A stretch of DNA of 64,000 nucleotides. Origin: Plenodomus lindquistii (lineage: Eukaryota > Ascomycota > Dothideomycetes > Pleosporales > Leptosphaeriaceae). A program made the translations under genes and the position numbers. The notes under the pieces are model-generated. The model made no database searches, was not told the origin of the DNA, and was given only the letters and a program-made list of their open reading frames with translations. Shown here piece after piece: positions 10,969 through 22,843 of the stretch (its first letter is position 1; every line of letters begins with the position of its first letter). Location of the stretch: positions 62,001-126,000 of the forward strand of contig JANUWI010000004.1 in assembly GCA_025504975.1 (NCBI GenBank), in the 5' to 3' direction.

Positions 10969-11349
10969 ATACGGACTAAATGCGACGTTTCTTGAAGAGG
11001 GAGTGCGATGTTGAGGGGACAGTGTGCAGATGCGTATAACGGAAGCATGATAAGCGCGTCACCTTTGTAGATACGCCCATTGTACCAACACCAAGCGCAT
11101 GAGCGGCCACCCATCTCAGCCCAGATTCTCCATGACAACTCCGTGTGATTCAATCGCTTGTACGAAAAAAGGTATATCTGACTATGGAATCCAAGTGTCG
11201 TGAAGCAGACGCCAACACCAGGTATCAATTCGTCGCAACATGCCCCCCGGGAAAAGAGATAGACCAGATAAGATGGATGTGTTACGCCAACGCGCCAAAC
11301 TCCATCAAGACTCCTGCCAATGCAACAAATGTTCACGAGGCACATTGAC
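10969..11349. other. Convergent intergenic region, ATP19 / CSM1-like
   Basis: These 381 bp separate the stop of the ATP synthase subunit gene (+) from the stop of the Csm1-like gene (-). No gene or repeat is seen. Confidence 0.5.
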
Positions 11350-13017
11350 TCATTCTTCTTCGAGGATAATCTTCTTGGACATGGAATCCACAACTTTGCA
11401 GTAGAACTTTGCCGCTTGCCCTCGCGGAAAGCAAATTTCTTCGGTCAAGTAGTCTGGTAGCAGGTCCAGAAGTTCTCGATCTCGTTGCTCGTTGAGCAGT
11501 GGCTGGTAGATGAACTCGGTGTCTTCGTACGACTCGCTCCCCGTGGCGACTGTCAGATGGAAGTGCAATGCTACCAACAAAGTCAGTCCACGAATTCATG
11601 TCAAATTTGGCGTCCTGGAGGCAGCACTTACTCCCATTGCGTCCAGTCTGTAAACAGTCATACACATCCTCTTCGTCTTCGTTGCGCTTCATGCCCAGCA
11701 CGACTAAATTCGTAAGATCACTGTAAAGATCTACCTTTTGTTTTGCGAGTTGAGCCTCCTTGGCCGCCTCAGCTGTACCAGGAAGCACAACCCCGTTGGT
11801 CCGAGGTTTAACTGCACTGCCGGGGATGTTTCTGGTCTCTGGTTGTGCGGAAGACCGGGCTGCGGCCAATTTGTTAGAGAGGGTCTTGTTCTCATTTTGG
11901 GCGGCAGTAAGCGAGTCAGTGAGCTTCTTGTTGTCGCCGACCAGACGCGCGTTCTCTTTCGCGAGTTGCACGACTTCCCTCTTCATAGACGCAAGGTCAG
12001 AGGTTCTTGATTGGGAATCCGCCAGCTGCTGTCGAAGAGCTTTAATGACCGCGTCTTGGTCTGCATTGCAGGTTAGCAGGGAAATGTGCAGAATCGTCGC
12101 GGGCAAGTACCTTTGACCGTCTGATCCATCCGCCTCTTCAATTGATCAAATGTGGATTCTTTTTCCACTGATGCTGCATCCTTCAATGTGTCGTACTTAG
12201 CCGTCATAGCATCGAGCTTCCTCGTGAGGTCGCCGACCTTGCGACGCATGACTGGGTCTCGCTCGGAGTCTGATACGCTGCCAGTGCGTCTGACTCCATG
12301 CGAGCCCTGTCGCACTCTGCCTAGCCCTGAAGATGCTTGGGTGCGTCGAGCCGATGGTCGCGGTGGAGGCGGCATGCTCTCTGGTATTTCGTCGATTTCG
12401 ATAGACTCCTCAATGTCCATGGGATCTGCCTCGTCGAGTTCCGGCTGTGTTTCAGGGATCGTCTCATGCTGCTGCTGTGGTTCTGGCTCGGGCGCAATTT
12501 TCTTGCTCCTCGACTTCTTGGCCTTTGCCTCTATCACGGGCGCTGTAGCATCAGTCCTTGCTTTGCGACCTCTCTTCGCGGGGGCAGGCGCTTCGGTTGG
12601 CTCCTCCTCCTGCATCTTCTTCGCTGCCCTGCCCCTCTTGACAGGCTGCGGTTGCGCCATGGGCTGCTCCTCGGCAAATTCGTCCACCTCTTCGGTATCG
12701 CTCGCGTTGCTGGGCTTGGGATCGGCCAGTGCTTTGCGCGCGCCCTTGGCCGGTGCCTTTTTCGCGACTGCCGCCTTGGTCTTCTTGACTCCCAGAACGC
12801 TGCCTCCGCTTACTCGACGCGTCGCCGGCCGTCCTTTGGCCGCAGGCACTGTCTTTTTGTCGCGTGAGGCAGCGCCACGTGCCTTGCGGGCCGGCGCCTT
12901 GTTTTCACTGTTGGAGTCGGGTGTGGGAAGCGCATTGAGTTCGTCGTGCGTCATTTCGTCTTCCGAGGCAGAGTCGACGGTGAAGGAGATGTTGGCGAGC
13001 GCATTGCGGGGCGCCAT
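11350..13017 (-). CDS. Csm1/Pcs1-type chromosome segregation protein
   Basis: Model: complement(join(11350..11570,11632..12060,12111..13017)), 518 aa, with introns of 61 and 50 bp. The start MAPRNALANISF at 13017 was preferred to a 5' extension containing a His run. Residues 1-250 are disordered, rich in Lys/Ala and acidic patches (KKSRSKKIAPEPEP, PMDIEESIEIDEIPES). A coiled coil spans about residues 265-375 (RKVGDLTRKLDAMTAKYDTL… VVQLAKENARLVGDNKKL). The C-terminal 110 residues form the globular Csm1 fold (LYSDLTNLVVLGM… FIYQPLLN… DLLPDYLTEEICFPRG). Csm1/Pcs1 forms V-shaped dimers. It clamps microtubule attachment sites at kinetochores (fission yeast) or co-orients sister kinetochores (budding yeast monopolin), and binds rDNA silencing factors. 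The family call is secure from the C-terminal domain. The exact role here is by homology. Confidence 0.88.
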
Positions 13018-13822
13018 TGCGCGTGGGTTGGTGAGCGGCGTGTGGGGAGATTGTGGGTGGTGGTGGTGGTGTTGCTGGGTACCATGCAGGGTGGGATGTA
13101 CTGTAAACAAACCTGAACGCGGTTAGGCGTTTAGCGCCTTCCCCTCGTGCACCCCCGGCAGCCCTCACTCCAGGCTGGACACGTGCTTCCTGCTTTCCCA
13201 TCCTACTGTACCCGCATTGAGCGTTAGAGTCTGGCCTTCGTCTGCTTGCAGAGCCCACATTGTCTGGTGCGAACCTGACATAGTCCACGAGAAGTACTGG
13301 GCAGAATCACGCGGAGCTTCCGCATCAGCATTCACAGGCAGTCGAATGCGCATGACCCCCCAGCACCAAAGGCACAGAGCTCTTGTGTTGGCATTGGACG
13401 GAATCACTGCGAGTCGAGTGTATTCTACGGCAGTATGGATTGTCATCTACTACATGTCAGAAGTCCCATGCAGGCAGGCACTTCGGTGAGAATACCACCT
13501 GCAAGACAGCGCCAAAAGTCCTACTCTCCGTTGCATCAGATAGCGGCGTACGAGTAATGTTTCACACGAAACATAGCGGCCAAGATACAATGACCAAGCA
13601 GCATGGTATCGGGGGGGCTGCATCAATGTGGGGTAGCACGTTGGACGCGTCTACTCCGCGAAAATCGTCACCATCAGGCACAGGCACGCCCTTTCCGCCG
13701 AGGTGTACTGCTTATCGCCACAGCATGGTTTGGTTCCACCGTCATATAAAATGGATGCCCCAAGATTGGGGGTGGCTTCGAAGACTGCAAAGTCCTACTT
13801 TCCGCCACACTAAACCCTAGCC
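13018..13822. other. Divergent intergenic region, CSM1-like / flavin monooxygenase
   Basis: These 805 bp lie between divergent starts. The Csm1-proximal side has a GTGGTGGTGGTG run near 13058-13071. The monooxygenase-proximal side has a TATA box, listed separately. No gene is recognised. Confidence 0.5.
13745..13750 (+). promoter_or_regulatory. Putative TATA box of the flavin monooxygenase gene
   Basis: TATAAA lies 73 bp upstream of the ATG at 13823, in a context free of other starts. Its spacing suits a fungal core promoter with a short 5' leader. Confidence 0.5.
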
Positions 13823-16002
13823 ATGGCCACGCAACATGTGCCAGAATCCAAGTGCGATGTCTTGATCGTCGGTGCCGGGCCATCAGGAATGATGCTGCTG
13901 GCCTGGTTCGCCAGAATGGGCATCAATGCCCGCATTGTCGACAAACGTGGCACTAAGATCTACGCTGGACAAGCTGATGGATTACAACTCCGCAGCCTTG
14001 AAATATTCGACAGCTTTGGGTTTGCTGACAGGGTCTGGAAGGAAGCAAACCACATGATAGAGGTTCGTAACAGATACATCAGCTTTCCAAGGCGAGCAGA
14101 ACAGCTTGACCCATTCCTCACCTGATTGAACATCCTACTGACTCCAAGACAAGATGTGTATGTGGGTTAGTCCATCCCGTGCTCCTCGTCGTTTCTCGGT
14201 CTCACACTCAGTAGAATCCTGGTGAAGACGGCGTAATACGCCGCTCAGATCGCGTCCCGGATATGCCTCCTGGCCTGTGTCGTTTCCAGCAAATCGTGTT
14301 ACACCAAGGCAGAATCGAGCGGTTCTTCCTGGACCATATCAAGAAGCACTCCAAAGATACCCTCCACGTAGAGCGGGGAGTGTTGCCAGAGTTATTGCAC
14401 GTTGCGGAAGATTGTGACAACCACTCACCAGACAATTACCCCATAACAGTCCAATTGAGGTACCTTTCGGAGGAAGAAGCTAAGCCTGCACAAACCAACG
14501 GATCTGGTGCTGGCGATGGGCTGTTCAGGAGTAACCTTGCAGAAGATGACACTGATGATCTGATCAGCAGGAGCAAAGAGAAGGTTGGCATGACAGAGAC
14601 GGTGAGGGCCAAGTATGTCGTGGGCGCAGACGGCGCCCATTCATGGGTTCGACGTCAACTGGGATTTAAACTCGAAGGGGAACCTACTGATTACATTTGG
14701 GGCGTACTAGACATCATTCCCATTACAGATTTCCCAGATATCCGCATGCGCTGTGCCGTCCACAGCGCCGCTTCCGGATCTATGATGGTCATTCCTCGTG
14801 AGAACAAACTGGTCCGGTTATACATTCAGCTGAATGAGATCAAGCTCGATGCCAACGGACGCGCCGATCGATCGAATATCACGCCTGACTTCATCATCAA
14901 AGCCGCACAGAAGATCTTGTCTCCATACAAGCTAACGTACGAGCACTGCCACTGGTTCACCGCGTACCAGATCGGTCAACGCGTTGGTACGAACTACGAC
15001 CTCAAGAGTCGTGTCTTCCTTGCCGGCGATGCAGTCCACACGCACTCGCCCAAAGCAGGTCAGGGCATGAACGTATCGATGCACGATACGTACAATCTGG
15101 GCTGGAAGTTGGGCCTAGTGGTAAAAGGCATCGCCCAACCTTGGATTCTGAAGACATACCAGTCCGAGCGGAGGAGAATAGCGCAGGATCTTATTGCGTT
15201 TGACCATAAATTTTCTCGGCTTTTTTCAGGACGACCAGCAAAGAATGTACTTGATGAGGAGGGCGTCAGTATGGAGGAGTTCAAGCAGACGTTCTTAAAA
15301 GGTAAAGAGGACCTGACACCTTGGGGCCGTATTCCGCTGACGCTGTTAGGCAACTTGTTCGCCTCAGGCCTTTTCGTGGAGTATGGGGCAAGTATGCTGG
15401 TGGCGAAACCAGGGGATGCAACGGAGCAAGGTGATGGGACTGACGTCTCTTCGCGCACAAATACCGTCGGGAAACAGGAGCTGGCGACTGGAATACCAAT
15501 GGGTGTACGCTTCCCAAATTGCAAGGTGCTGAATCAATCCGATGCAAGACCGTGGGATTTCCAGCAGCTTTTGCGAAGCGACGGACGATTTCGTATCATT
15601 GTGTTCGCAGGTAACATTGTCGATGAGAAGCAGAGCGCGCGCCTACGCGCATTCTGCGAGCGCATGGTTGCGTCTTCTTTCCTTGTACCTCACTTGCACA
15701 AGAACATTGCAGTACTTACACTGCACTCGGCAAAACGCACAGAGGTAGAGCTGCTCCGGGACTTCCCAGACGTACTGCACCCTTTCGACGCAAAGACTGG
15801 ATGGGACTACGACGCGGTGTATGTGGATGACGTGAGCTACCACGAGGGATATGGAGATGCATACACCAACTACGGTGTCAATAGGGCAGAGGGGTGCGTG
15901 GTGGTGACAAGGCCGGATCAGCATGTTGGGTACATTGATACACTGGATGCAGCAGGGCTCGATGGGGTCGAGGCGTATTTCAAGGGCATCTTGGTAGGAT
16001 AG
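13823..16002 (+). CDS. FAD-dependent phenol 2-monooxygenase-like enzyme
   Basis: Model: join(13823..14062,14154..14165,14215..16002), 679 aa, including a 12-nt microexon encoding MCMW. Predicted to ortho-hydroxylate a phenolic substrate using NADPH and O2. The N-terminal Rossmann motif is VLIVGAGPSGMMLLAW. The middle DG motif is YVVGADGAHSWVRRQLG, and the GD motif is VFLAGDAVHTHSPKAGQGMN. The C-terminal 190 residues match the thioredoxin-like dimerisation domain of the phenol hydroxylase family (GVRFPNCKVLN… FRIIVFAGNI… VYVDDVSYHEGYGDAYTNYGV). Length fits the family (about 640-690). No signal peptide is visible, so it is probably cytosolic or peroxisomal. It has no clustered partner genes, so a catabolic or detoxification role is likelier than a cluster-specific one. 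The substrate is unknown. Confidence 0.9.
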
Positions 16003-16566
16003 TTGCAAGCAACAACGCGCGCCATGAAGATGGCCTAAACTCTGCCGTGCCTGTCTTATGGCCTACTCATGAGTTGATGTTGATGTCTTGTTGAGCACTG
16101 TATGTCGCTGTATAGACGCGATTGGACCACTCTGGACAACAGACTCCCCCAGGCAACGGGATAGGAGCCTTGGACTCGGGAGCTGCGGCTACTCTGCTCC
16201 GGGTGCGACACTGAGTACTCCGGAGGCGCATTACGGGCGCACGAGAATATTGGCCATGGGTGGTTTGGAGGTGGACGTATCACAGAGCAAGCCACGCCGT
16301 GGGCCGCCTTATGGGCTGCTAGCAGGGGCCGGGCGCGGTTTCCTGGACAACGCCACGATTATCAACATGGACCGGGGAAGCCGCGCCCCATCCGCGCTGA
16401 GAGGAGAGCAATTGCACGCCTTTGACCCTCTGAGAGACATTGCGAGTGCATCTCATACCCATTCCTATCTTTGGCCTGTCGAGTCCCATCGTTTTTTTTT
16501 GTTTGCGTGGTACAGACCCAAGACGACATCGCCAACCAAGACAGACACAGGGCGACTGTAGGCGCA
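16003..16566. other. Intergenic, upstream of chitin synthase
   Basis: This 564-bp gap between two plus-strand genes ends with a pyrimidine-rich leader containing a T9 tract (about 16491-16500) within 80 bp of the chitin synthase start. Only fragmentary frames occur. Confidence 0.45.
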
Positions 16567-19500
16567 ATGGACCGGCCGCCTGCATACGACGACGAGAACG
16601 ATTTCTCGCCGCACATGCAAGGAGGCGGCTCAACCATGCGTTTGTTGACAAACGTCGACGAGAGCCAGAGCTATGTGCCGTGAGTATCACTTGCCTTCCC
16701 TTCCTCTTCGCCCCCCGCCGTTTGTTGCTTTCATTCCATACTCATTCCGCCGTCTTTTCCAGAAGACGCTCATTCGAGTCGACTTCCTCCATGTCCCGTG
16801 CCAGTGCCAACAGCACCTCGGCCGCCCTGGGCGCGCGCATGACGCCGTCCGAGACGGGCAGGCAAAAGGCAGCCGAGGGAGAAATTGTCGGCTTTCTGCG
16901 CGAAGCCGGCGATGTCCTGACGACGCAGATGCCCCGGCGCAAGACGCTCAAGTCACGGTTGGTGCAGCGCGTGCATTCTGCTCCTGTTGCGTTTGGTTGG
17001 CGTCGCAAGAGACTCGAGAGCCACAGGCTAACCAGCGCATTTGCTCCCCCACAGGCCACTTTCACCCGTATCACGATCATATTACCCCACCGGCTCGTCC
17101 GTCTCTGGCCTGTCACGCACCCCCTCGGTGCTGGACACGGCGCCCAACATGCCCCCGCCCACTGAAGACTCGCCTGGATCCTATGCGCCCTACAGGCGGT
17201 CATACTCGCCAGACCGCCCCGCCCCAGGACGACCTTACTCGCCCACTCGCACATCTGTCGACTACTCGCGACCGCCCGCCTCAGTCAACTCGTACGAGCC
17301 AGTCGATCTCAACGGCAGCCCACGGCCTGGGACGCCGTCTTCGCGATATGGCGGCGGCCGTCCGGGCAGTCCCCAGCGACCGCTGCCACCAGCGCCGCTA
17401 TTTTCAGGCGGTGCGCGGCCTGTGTCGCGCGATTCAGACGGGACCATGGACATGACCGACATGACTTCGATACGAATGGATGAAAAGGACGATCCCTTCA
17501 CAGAGTACGGTGACGACGACCGACCCAACCTTCGCTCTCGCGATTCGTACATGACCGACGATACCTACACAGACGTCTACACTGCCGCAGACGACGAGAA
17601 GACGGAACATTACGGGCCAGCCCCAGATGGCGCACAGGTTAGAAGAGGTGCGCGCGACGCAGTCATGACCAAGAAAGAAGTCCGCCTGATCAACGGTGAA
17701 CTCATTCTCGAGTGCAAGATCCCCACCATCTTGTACAGTTTCCTTCCGCGCCGCGATGACATTGAATTCACCCACATGCGATACACGGCCGTGACATGCG
17801 ATCCAGACGACTTCGTGGACCGAGGATACCAATTGCGCCAGAACATTGGAAACGCACGCGAGACGGAACTCTTCATTTGCATCACCATGTACAACGAAAA
17901 TGAGATCGACTTTACGAGGACTATGCACGGTGTCATGCAAAACATCAGTCACTTCTGCTCCCGCATGAAGTCGAGAACATGGGGAAAAGACGGATGGCAA
18001 AAGATTGTAGTGTGCATCATTGCTGATGGACGAGGCAAGGTCCACCCGCGCACGCTTGATGCAATTGCCGCCATGGGATGCTACCAAGAAGGCATCGCAA
18101 AAAACAGAGTCAACCAGAAGGAAGTCAGCGCGCACGTCTACGAATACACCACTCAGGTTTCTTTAGATGCCGATCTCAAGTTCAAGGGAGCTGAAAAGGG
18201 CATCGTTCCTTGCCAGATGATCTTCTGTTTGAAAGAGCGCAATACCAAGAAGCTCAACTCGCATCGTTGGTTCTTCAATGCCTTTGGTCGAGCCCTCAAT
18301 CCAAACGTCTGCATTTTGCTCGACGTCGGCACTAAGCCTGATCCAAAGGCACTCTACCATCTCTGGAAGGCTTTCGATACTGACTCGTCCGTTGCTGGAG
18401 CTGCAGGCGAGATCAAAGCTGGTAAAGGCAAAGCATGGCTTGGTCTCCTTAACCCGCTCGTGGCGTCGCAGAACTTCGAATACAAAATGTCCAACATCCT
18501 CGACAAGCCTCTAGAGTCAGTGTTTGGTTATATCACGGTCTTGCCCGGAGCGCTGTCCGCGTACAGATACCACGCGCTGCAGAATGATCACACTGGCCAT
18601 GGACCGTTGAGCCAGTACTTCAAGGGAGAAACACTCCACGGTCAAGACGCCGACGTCTTTACCGCCAATATGTACTTGGCCGAGGATCGCATTCTCTGCT
18701 GGGAGCTTGTGGCCAAGCGCAGTGAACAGTGGGTCTTGAAATATGTCAAAGCCGCCACTGGTGAAACAGATGTGCCAGGCAAGTTCCACTCCTCCTCAAC
18801 ATGCCTCCGCCGTGACACTAACAGCTATCACAGACGCTGTTCCCGAGTTCATCTCGCAGCGACGTCGTTGGCTCAACGGTGCCTTCTTCGCAGCTGTCTA
18901 CTCACTTTTGCACTTCAAGCAAGTTTGGGCCACCGACCACACGATATGCCGCAAAGTCCTTCTCCATATCGAATTCGTCTATCAGTTTGTACAGCTCTTG
19001 TTCACCTTCTTCTCCCTGGCCAATTTCTACCTTACTTTTTACTTCGTCGCCGGCTCGCTCGCGGACCCTGAGCTTGATCCCTTTGGACACAACATTGGAA
19101 AAATCATATTTTACATCTTGAGGTACACGTGTACACTACTCATCTGCATGCAATTCATCCTCTCCATGGGTAATAGGCCGCAAGGTGCCAAGAAGATGTT
19201 TTTCTGGAGCATGGTCATGTACGGCGTCATCATGGCCTATACCACTTTCGCATCCTTCTACATTGTCATCGTTCAACTCAAGGACCAGAAAGCAGAGAAA
19301 ACCATTGGGAGCAACGTGTTTACCAATCTTATCGTCTCCACCGCAACAACCATCGGCCTTTACTTCCTCATGTCTTTCATGTACCTGGATCCCTGGCATA
19401 TGTTTACGTCGAGTGCGCAGTACTTTGCGCTCTTGCCCAGTTATATCGCCACACTCCAAGTGTACGCCTTCTGCAACACCCACGACATCACCTGGGGTAC

Positions 19501-20122
19501 CAAGGGAGACAACGTAGCAAAGACGGATTTGGGCGACGCCAAAGCCAAGAACGGAAACGTTGTCGAATTGGAAATGCCTTCGGAGCAACTTGATATCGAC
19601 TCTGGATACGACGAGGCGCTTCGCAATCTCCGTGATCGTGTCGAGGTGCCCGAGCCACCGATATCCGAATCCCAGCAACAAGAGGATTACTACCGAGCCG
19701 TGAGAACCTACATGGTAGTCATCTGGCTCATCAGTAACGCCATCCTGGCCATGGCTGTCTCGGAGGCCTACTCTAACCGCAAAGTCACCAATAATTTCTA
19801 TCTCACGTTCATCCTCTGGTCCGTTGCCGGGTTGGCTGTTTTCCGCGCTATTGGATCATCCACCTACCTCGTCATCAACTCGATCCAAGCCATCATGGAA
19901 ACGAAGCTGAAGTGGGAGGACAAGATGGAAGACAAGAAGAGCGCGCGAACTGGTCTCGGCGGTGGCAGACGCAAGTATGGTGGTGGGCGCTTCAGCCGTT
20001 TCAAGTGGCCTTGGTTTGGCGGCGGCGGCGTCGGCAGTAGCTGGTTCTCTGGCAGTACGATAAGTAGTAAAATCAGCAGTATGACGCCTAGTAGTTGGGG
20101 AGGAAGTAGTGTTGGGCGATGA
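16567..20122 (+). CDS. Chitin synthase, division 1
   Basis: Model: join(16567..16679,16763..16957,17055..18778,18834..20122), 1106 aa. The enzyme polymerises UDP-GlcNAc into chitin at the plasma membrane. Residues 1-240 are a Ser/Pro/Arg-rich cytosolic region starting MDRPPAYDDENDFSP. The catalytic core follows with family motifs KEVRLINGELILECKIPT, FICITMYNENE, QDADVFTANMYLAEDR and QRRRW (residues about 686-690). After it come at least six to seven hydrophobic segments, for example FVYQFVQLLFTFFSLANFYL, ILRYTCTLLICMQFIL, and two near the C-terminus (VVIWLISNAILAMAV, FYLTFILWSVAGLAVF). The Gly/Ser-rich tail is low complexity. Sequence features place it in division 1 (classes I-III), and I lean to class I or II. 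Intron 3 uses a GC donor (gcaagt) with a strong CTAAC branch site. Confidence 0.93.
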
Positions 20123-20740
20123 GAAAGCCCCTCCCTTCTTCGCCTTGGTATATGATATTGGTTGGGCATGGATGGTAACGAAATAATGATGTCTTGTTTT
20201 GGCGTTTAGGGCAGATACCAGCATTGAGTTACGGCTCTTTTGCGCACATGTATGTAGTTTGTAGTGGATAATGATAGAATGAAGGGTATTGGTTTGATGG
20301 AATTTGAGTATCGAGCCTTTTCCCGCTGCATAATTAATGAGGTTGATGAGCAAAAGGACGCGGAGTCCTGTAGATACATACACATGAGCATACGGTGTAA
20401 TCCGACTGATGCCTCTTCTCCTTAGGGAAGAGGCATATGAACTCTTGTAAATGTCCTTGTTTCCTAATCTTCTGCACACTTCGTTCGCCACGTGGACTCG
20501 AAAATCCCACACGCCGCAAATAAACCCTATCAATCCTTCAGGGTCCAAATATGCACACGAATCCCTCACACCCCTCCCACCCTCCTTTATTCCTCGTCCT
20601 CAAGCTCATGCTGTGACTGGAGGAGGACTCTAATGTTCACTCACCATCTATCCCTACAAACTCGGCAACCACATGAATACGAAACTCCTGGTGATTTACG
20701 CCGCGCGCACACGACACATACCACACTCCACTCCACCTCC
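20123..20740. other. Convergent intergenic region, chitin synthase / PPTase
   Basis: These 618 bp hold the 3' flanks of two convergent genes. I see no additional gene. An imperfect palindrome around CCTCTTCTCCTTAGGGAAGAGG (about 20412-20433) could be a 3'-UTR hairpin. Confidence 0.45.
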
Positions 20741-21460
20741 CTAACTGTCCGAGTATGAAGCAGACCCCTCCATCCTCGGCACAATAGCCACAGCCGTCGC
20801 ATACTCGCCATCATGACTAATACTAATCTCAGCGATTTGGCCATCCAGGGCTTCCAGAGTCGTGGCGGCGGTGTCGTCGTGAGATCCAATCGAACTACTC
20901 TCCTCCTCTTCCGCTTCTTCTTCTTCATCGTCGTCTGGGTCCCGGTCTTGTTGCTCAACCTCCTCCTCCTCCTCCCCATCCTCCTGCACAACGGCTGATG
21001 AATCCAGTCTAGGTTTCGATTGACTGGCCGCATACACAGCATCAAGGATCAGGGCTTGTGGTTTAGGTCTGCTGGGCAAAATGATGATTTGCTGGAAACC
21101 CCTGTGATTCCGGTCCCAATGGGGACATGCTTTGCGACATGCTTCTTTTGCTGCAAATCTGTACAATGGGGGTTAGTTACATATGGTATATACAGGTGTA
21201 TAGCAACAGCAGGTTCGTGTGCACCTTCCGGCAAGATATTGCGCCACGGCGTCGGTTTTTTGGCTTATGTCTCGGCGCCGACCAAATCGTTTCCAAAAGA
21301 TTTGCACTTCGGGGGGAGTGAGAATGCGTAGGAGGAAAGAATTCAATGCATTGTGTACTACTGTATCACCGCGATTTCTAGTAATCAGCTTTCGAATTCT
21401 GCTGATACTGCAGATGTCGTTGCCAATGTGCAGGGGTAGAGGGAATGGTCGGGGTGGCAT
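20741..21460 (-). CDS. PPT2: Holo-[acyl-carrier-protein] synthase, AcpS/Ppt2 type
   Basis: Model: complement(join(20741..21158,21225..21460)), 217 aa, with a 66-bp intron. Predicted to transfer 4'-phosphopantetheine from CoA to the mitochondrial acyl carrier protein. Exon 1 begins MPPRPFPLPLHIGNDICSI with the metal-binding Asp of the AcpS signature (GNDICSISRI). Splicing creates GRFAAKEACRKA, the second signature with catalytic Glu. The C-terminal strand pattern EISISHDGEYATAVAIV is also conserved. Between them lies an acidic insertion of about 40 residues (EEEEEVEQQDRDPDDDEEEE) that is absent from bacterial AcpS and probably forms a surface loop. The start lies only 113 bp downstream of the tRNA-Ser gene on the same strand. 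No strong N-terminal targeting peptide is evident, although the first residues are Pro/Arg-rich. Confidence 0.87.
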
Positions 21461-21572
21461 GGTGAGTGTAGTTGGGGTGGTGTTGTTGACGCGTTGATGC
21501 CACGACAAACACCCAGCGTGCCAGCAAAAACAGATGCTCTGTCCCCTCATATGCCACCGAGCGCAAAAAGAT

Positions 21573-21653
21573 CGACGTTGGCCAGATTCGAACTGACGCT
21601 CCCGAAGGAACAAGATTTCTAGTCTTGCGCGATAACCACTCCGCCACAACGCC
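21573..21653 (-). tRNA. tRNA-Ser(AGA), intronless
   Basis: An 81-nt type II tRNA. The acceptor stem GGCGTTG pairs with CAACGTC, with G as the discriminator base. The anticodon stem CAAGA/TCTTG encloses loop CTAGAAA with anticodon AGA. A long variable arm (TTCCTTCGGGAGC) fits serine. The T stem GTCAG/CTGGC encloses TTCGAAT. A TTTTT run three bases beyond the 3' end is a Pol III terminator. Confidence 0.93.
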
Positions 21654-22843
21654 CTGTGATAATCTTGTACTGCTGTACTTCGATGGAAAGATCAAGAGTT
21701 AATGACAATATGATGTTTGTTACAATTCTGCCTTGATATATAGCGGTGAGCTGCCGGGGCAAATAGGTGGATCTTCAAGCACCGGTGAGGCTGGTCCCCT
21801 TGCCAGCTGGCTGCACCGAGTCTGCACATACGCTAGACATTAGAACTGTAAATCAAGCCAGTGGTAGCGGTTGTAGAAATGGTGGACATTTCTGATCAGC
21901 TGCCAGCTTGAAATGAGAGGGTTGGACAAAAAGACACTTTGCGCCTCCGCCTCTCCCGCTCTCACTAAGCACACTTCAAAGAACAATATCTGTCCAGCAT
22001 GTCTTGGCTGTTCCTTGACATCATTGAATGTATTCCAGTCCTTGTTGCCATCTACCAGTAGTTCCGTGTCGGGAAGATTGATGTCTGGGCCAGGCGCAGA
22101 GCCCATGTCTTCCGGCTAGGCACATCAACCCAAGAGATGTTGCGTTGCTGACGCTAGGACGAATCGCACTGTTGGACCTCGAGTTGGATGCACGAATGCT
22201 CGATACCCGGTGGAGCCGGGCCCGACCACCAATGATGCTCACTCAGCCTCGTGACCCCTCGTCAAATGGCTCATCGCGTGTAACCTGATGACTACCTGTC
22301 CCTGCACAAGGTGGTGCAGCAGTCTGTATCTAGTGGGCGGACGAAAAATCCGACAAAGGCGGGAACCGTGTTCAAAGACGAAGATTCAGCATCCACGCCA
22401 TCTCCCAAGAATTGAGACTGCGCACCTTTGTCGACACTGGGCATGACAAGTAACTGTTCCGGCTGCCACACTGCTGACTGCAGTCGCCTTGCACAGGTCA
22501 GCGCATCTGACAGAAATAGTGAGAAAGGATGTAGCCTGCAGCCCAGTGCTGACAGTAGGGAGCCCCTGCGCGACAACACCATCCCGAGTCGGGTGTGCAG
22601 GGTGAATGCTCGAGCATGTATTGGTTCCAAGGTCGTTCTTTGTGCATGCGGCGATGGCTTGAAGCCCGGCGATATAGTCGTCGTGCTGCTGTCAGTGTCA
22701 TGGCTGATAAGTGTTGTTGGTCGTTGCCTCTTCAGATCAATATTTGCTCGTCATAAACACCAGCTCGTCGTGCCTGCCATCTGTGTGCTTTCCGCTCTCG
22801 TACGCAACTGCGCTTGCATCTTGGGCCGCCCGAGGCAACTACC
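21654..22843. other. Intergenic, upstream of the Gag-like gene
   Basis: These 1190 bp have short overlapping frames only. I looked for LTR termini (TG…CA with a nearby primer-binding site) flanking the Gag-like gene and saw none that I could pair with a 3' copy. Confidence 0.45.

Noticed and set aside
12152..13126. Plus-strand frame of 324 codons opposite the Csm1-like gene
   Set aside because: It is antisense to well-supported exons and rich in Ser/Cys/Gly from the complement of Ala/Lys codons. It is a shadow frame.
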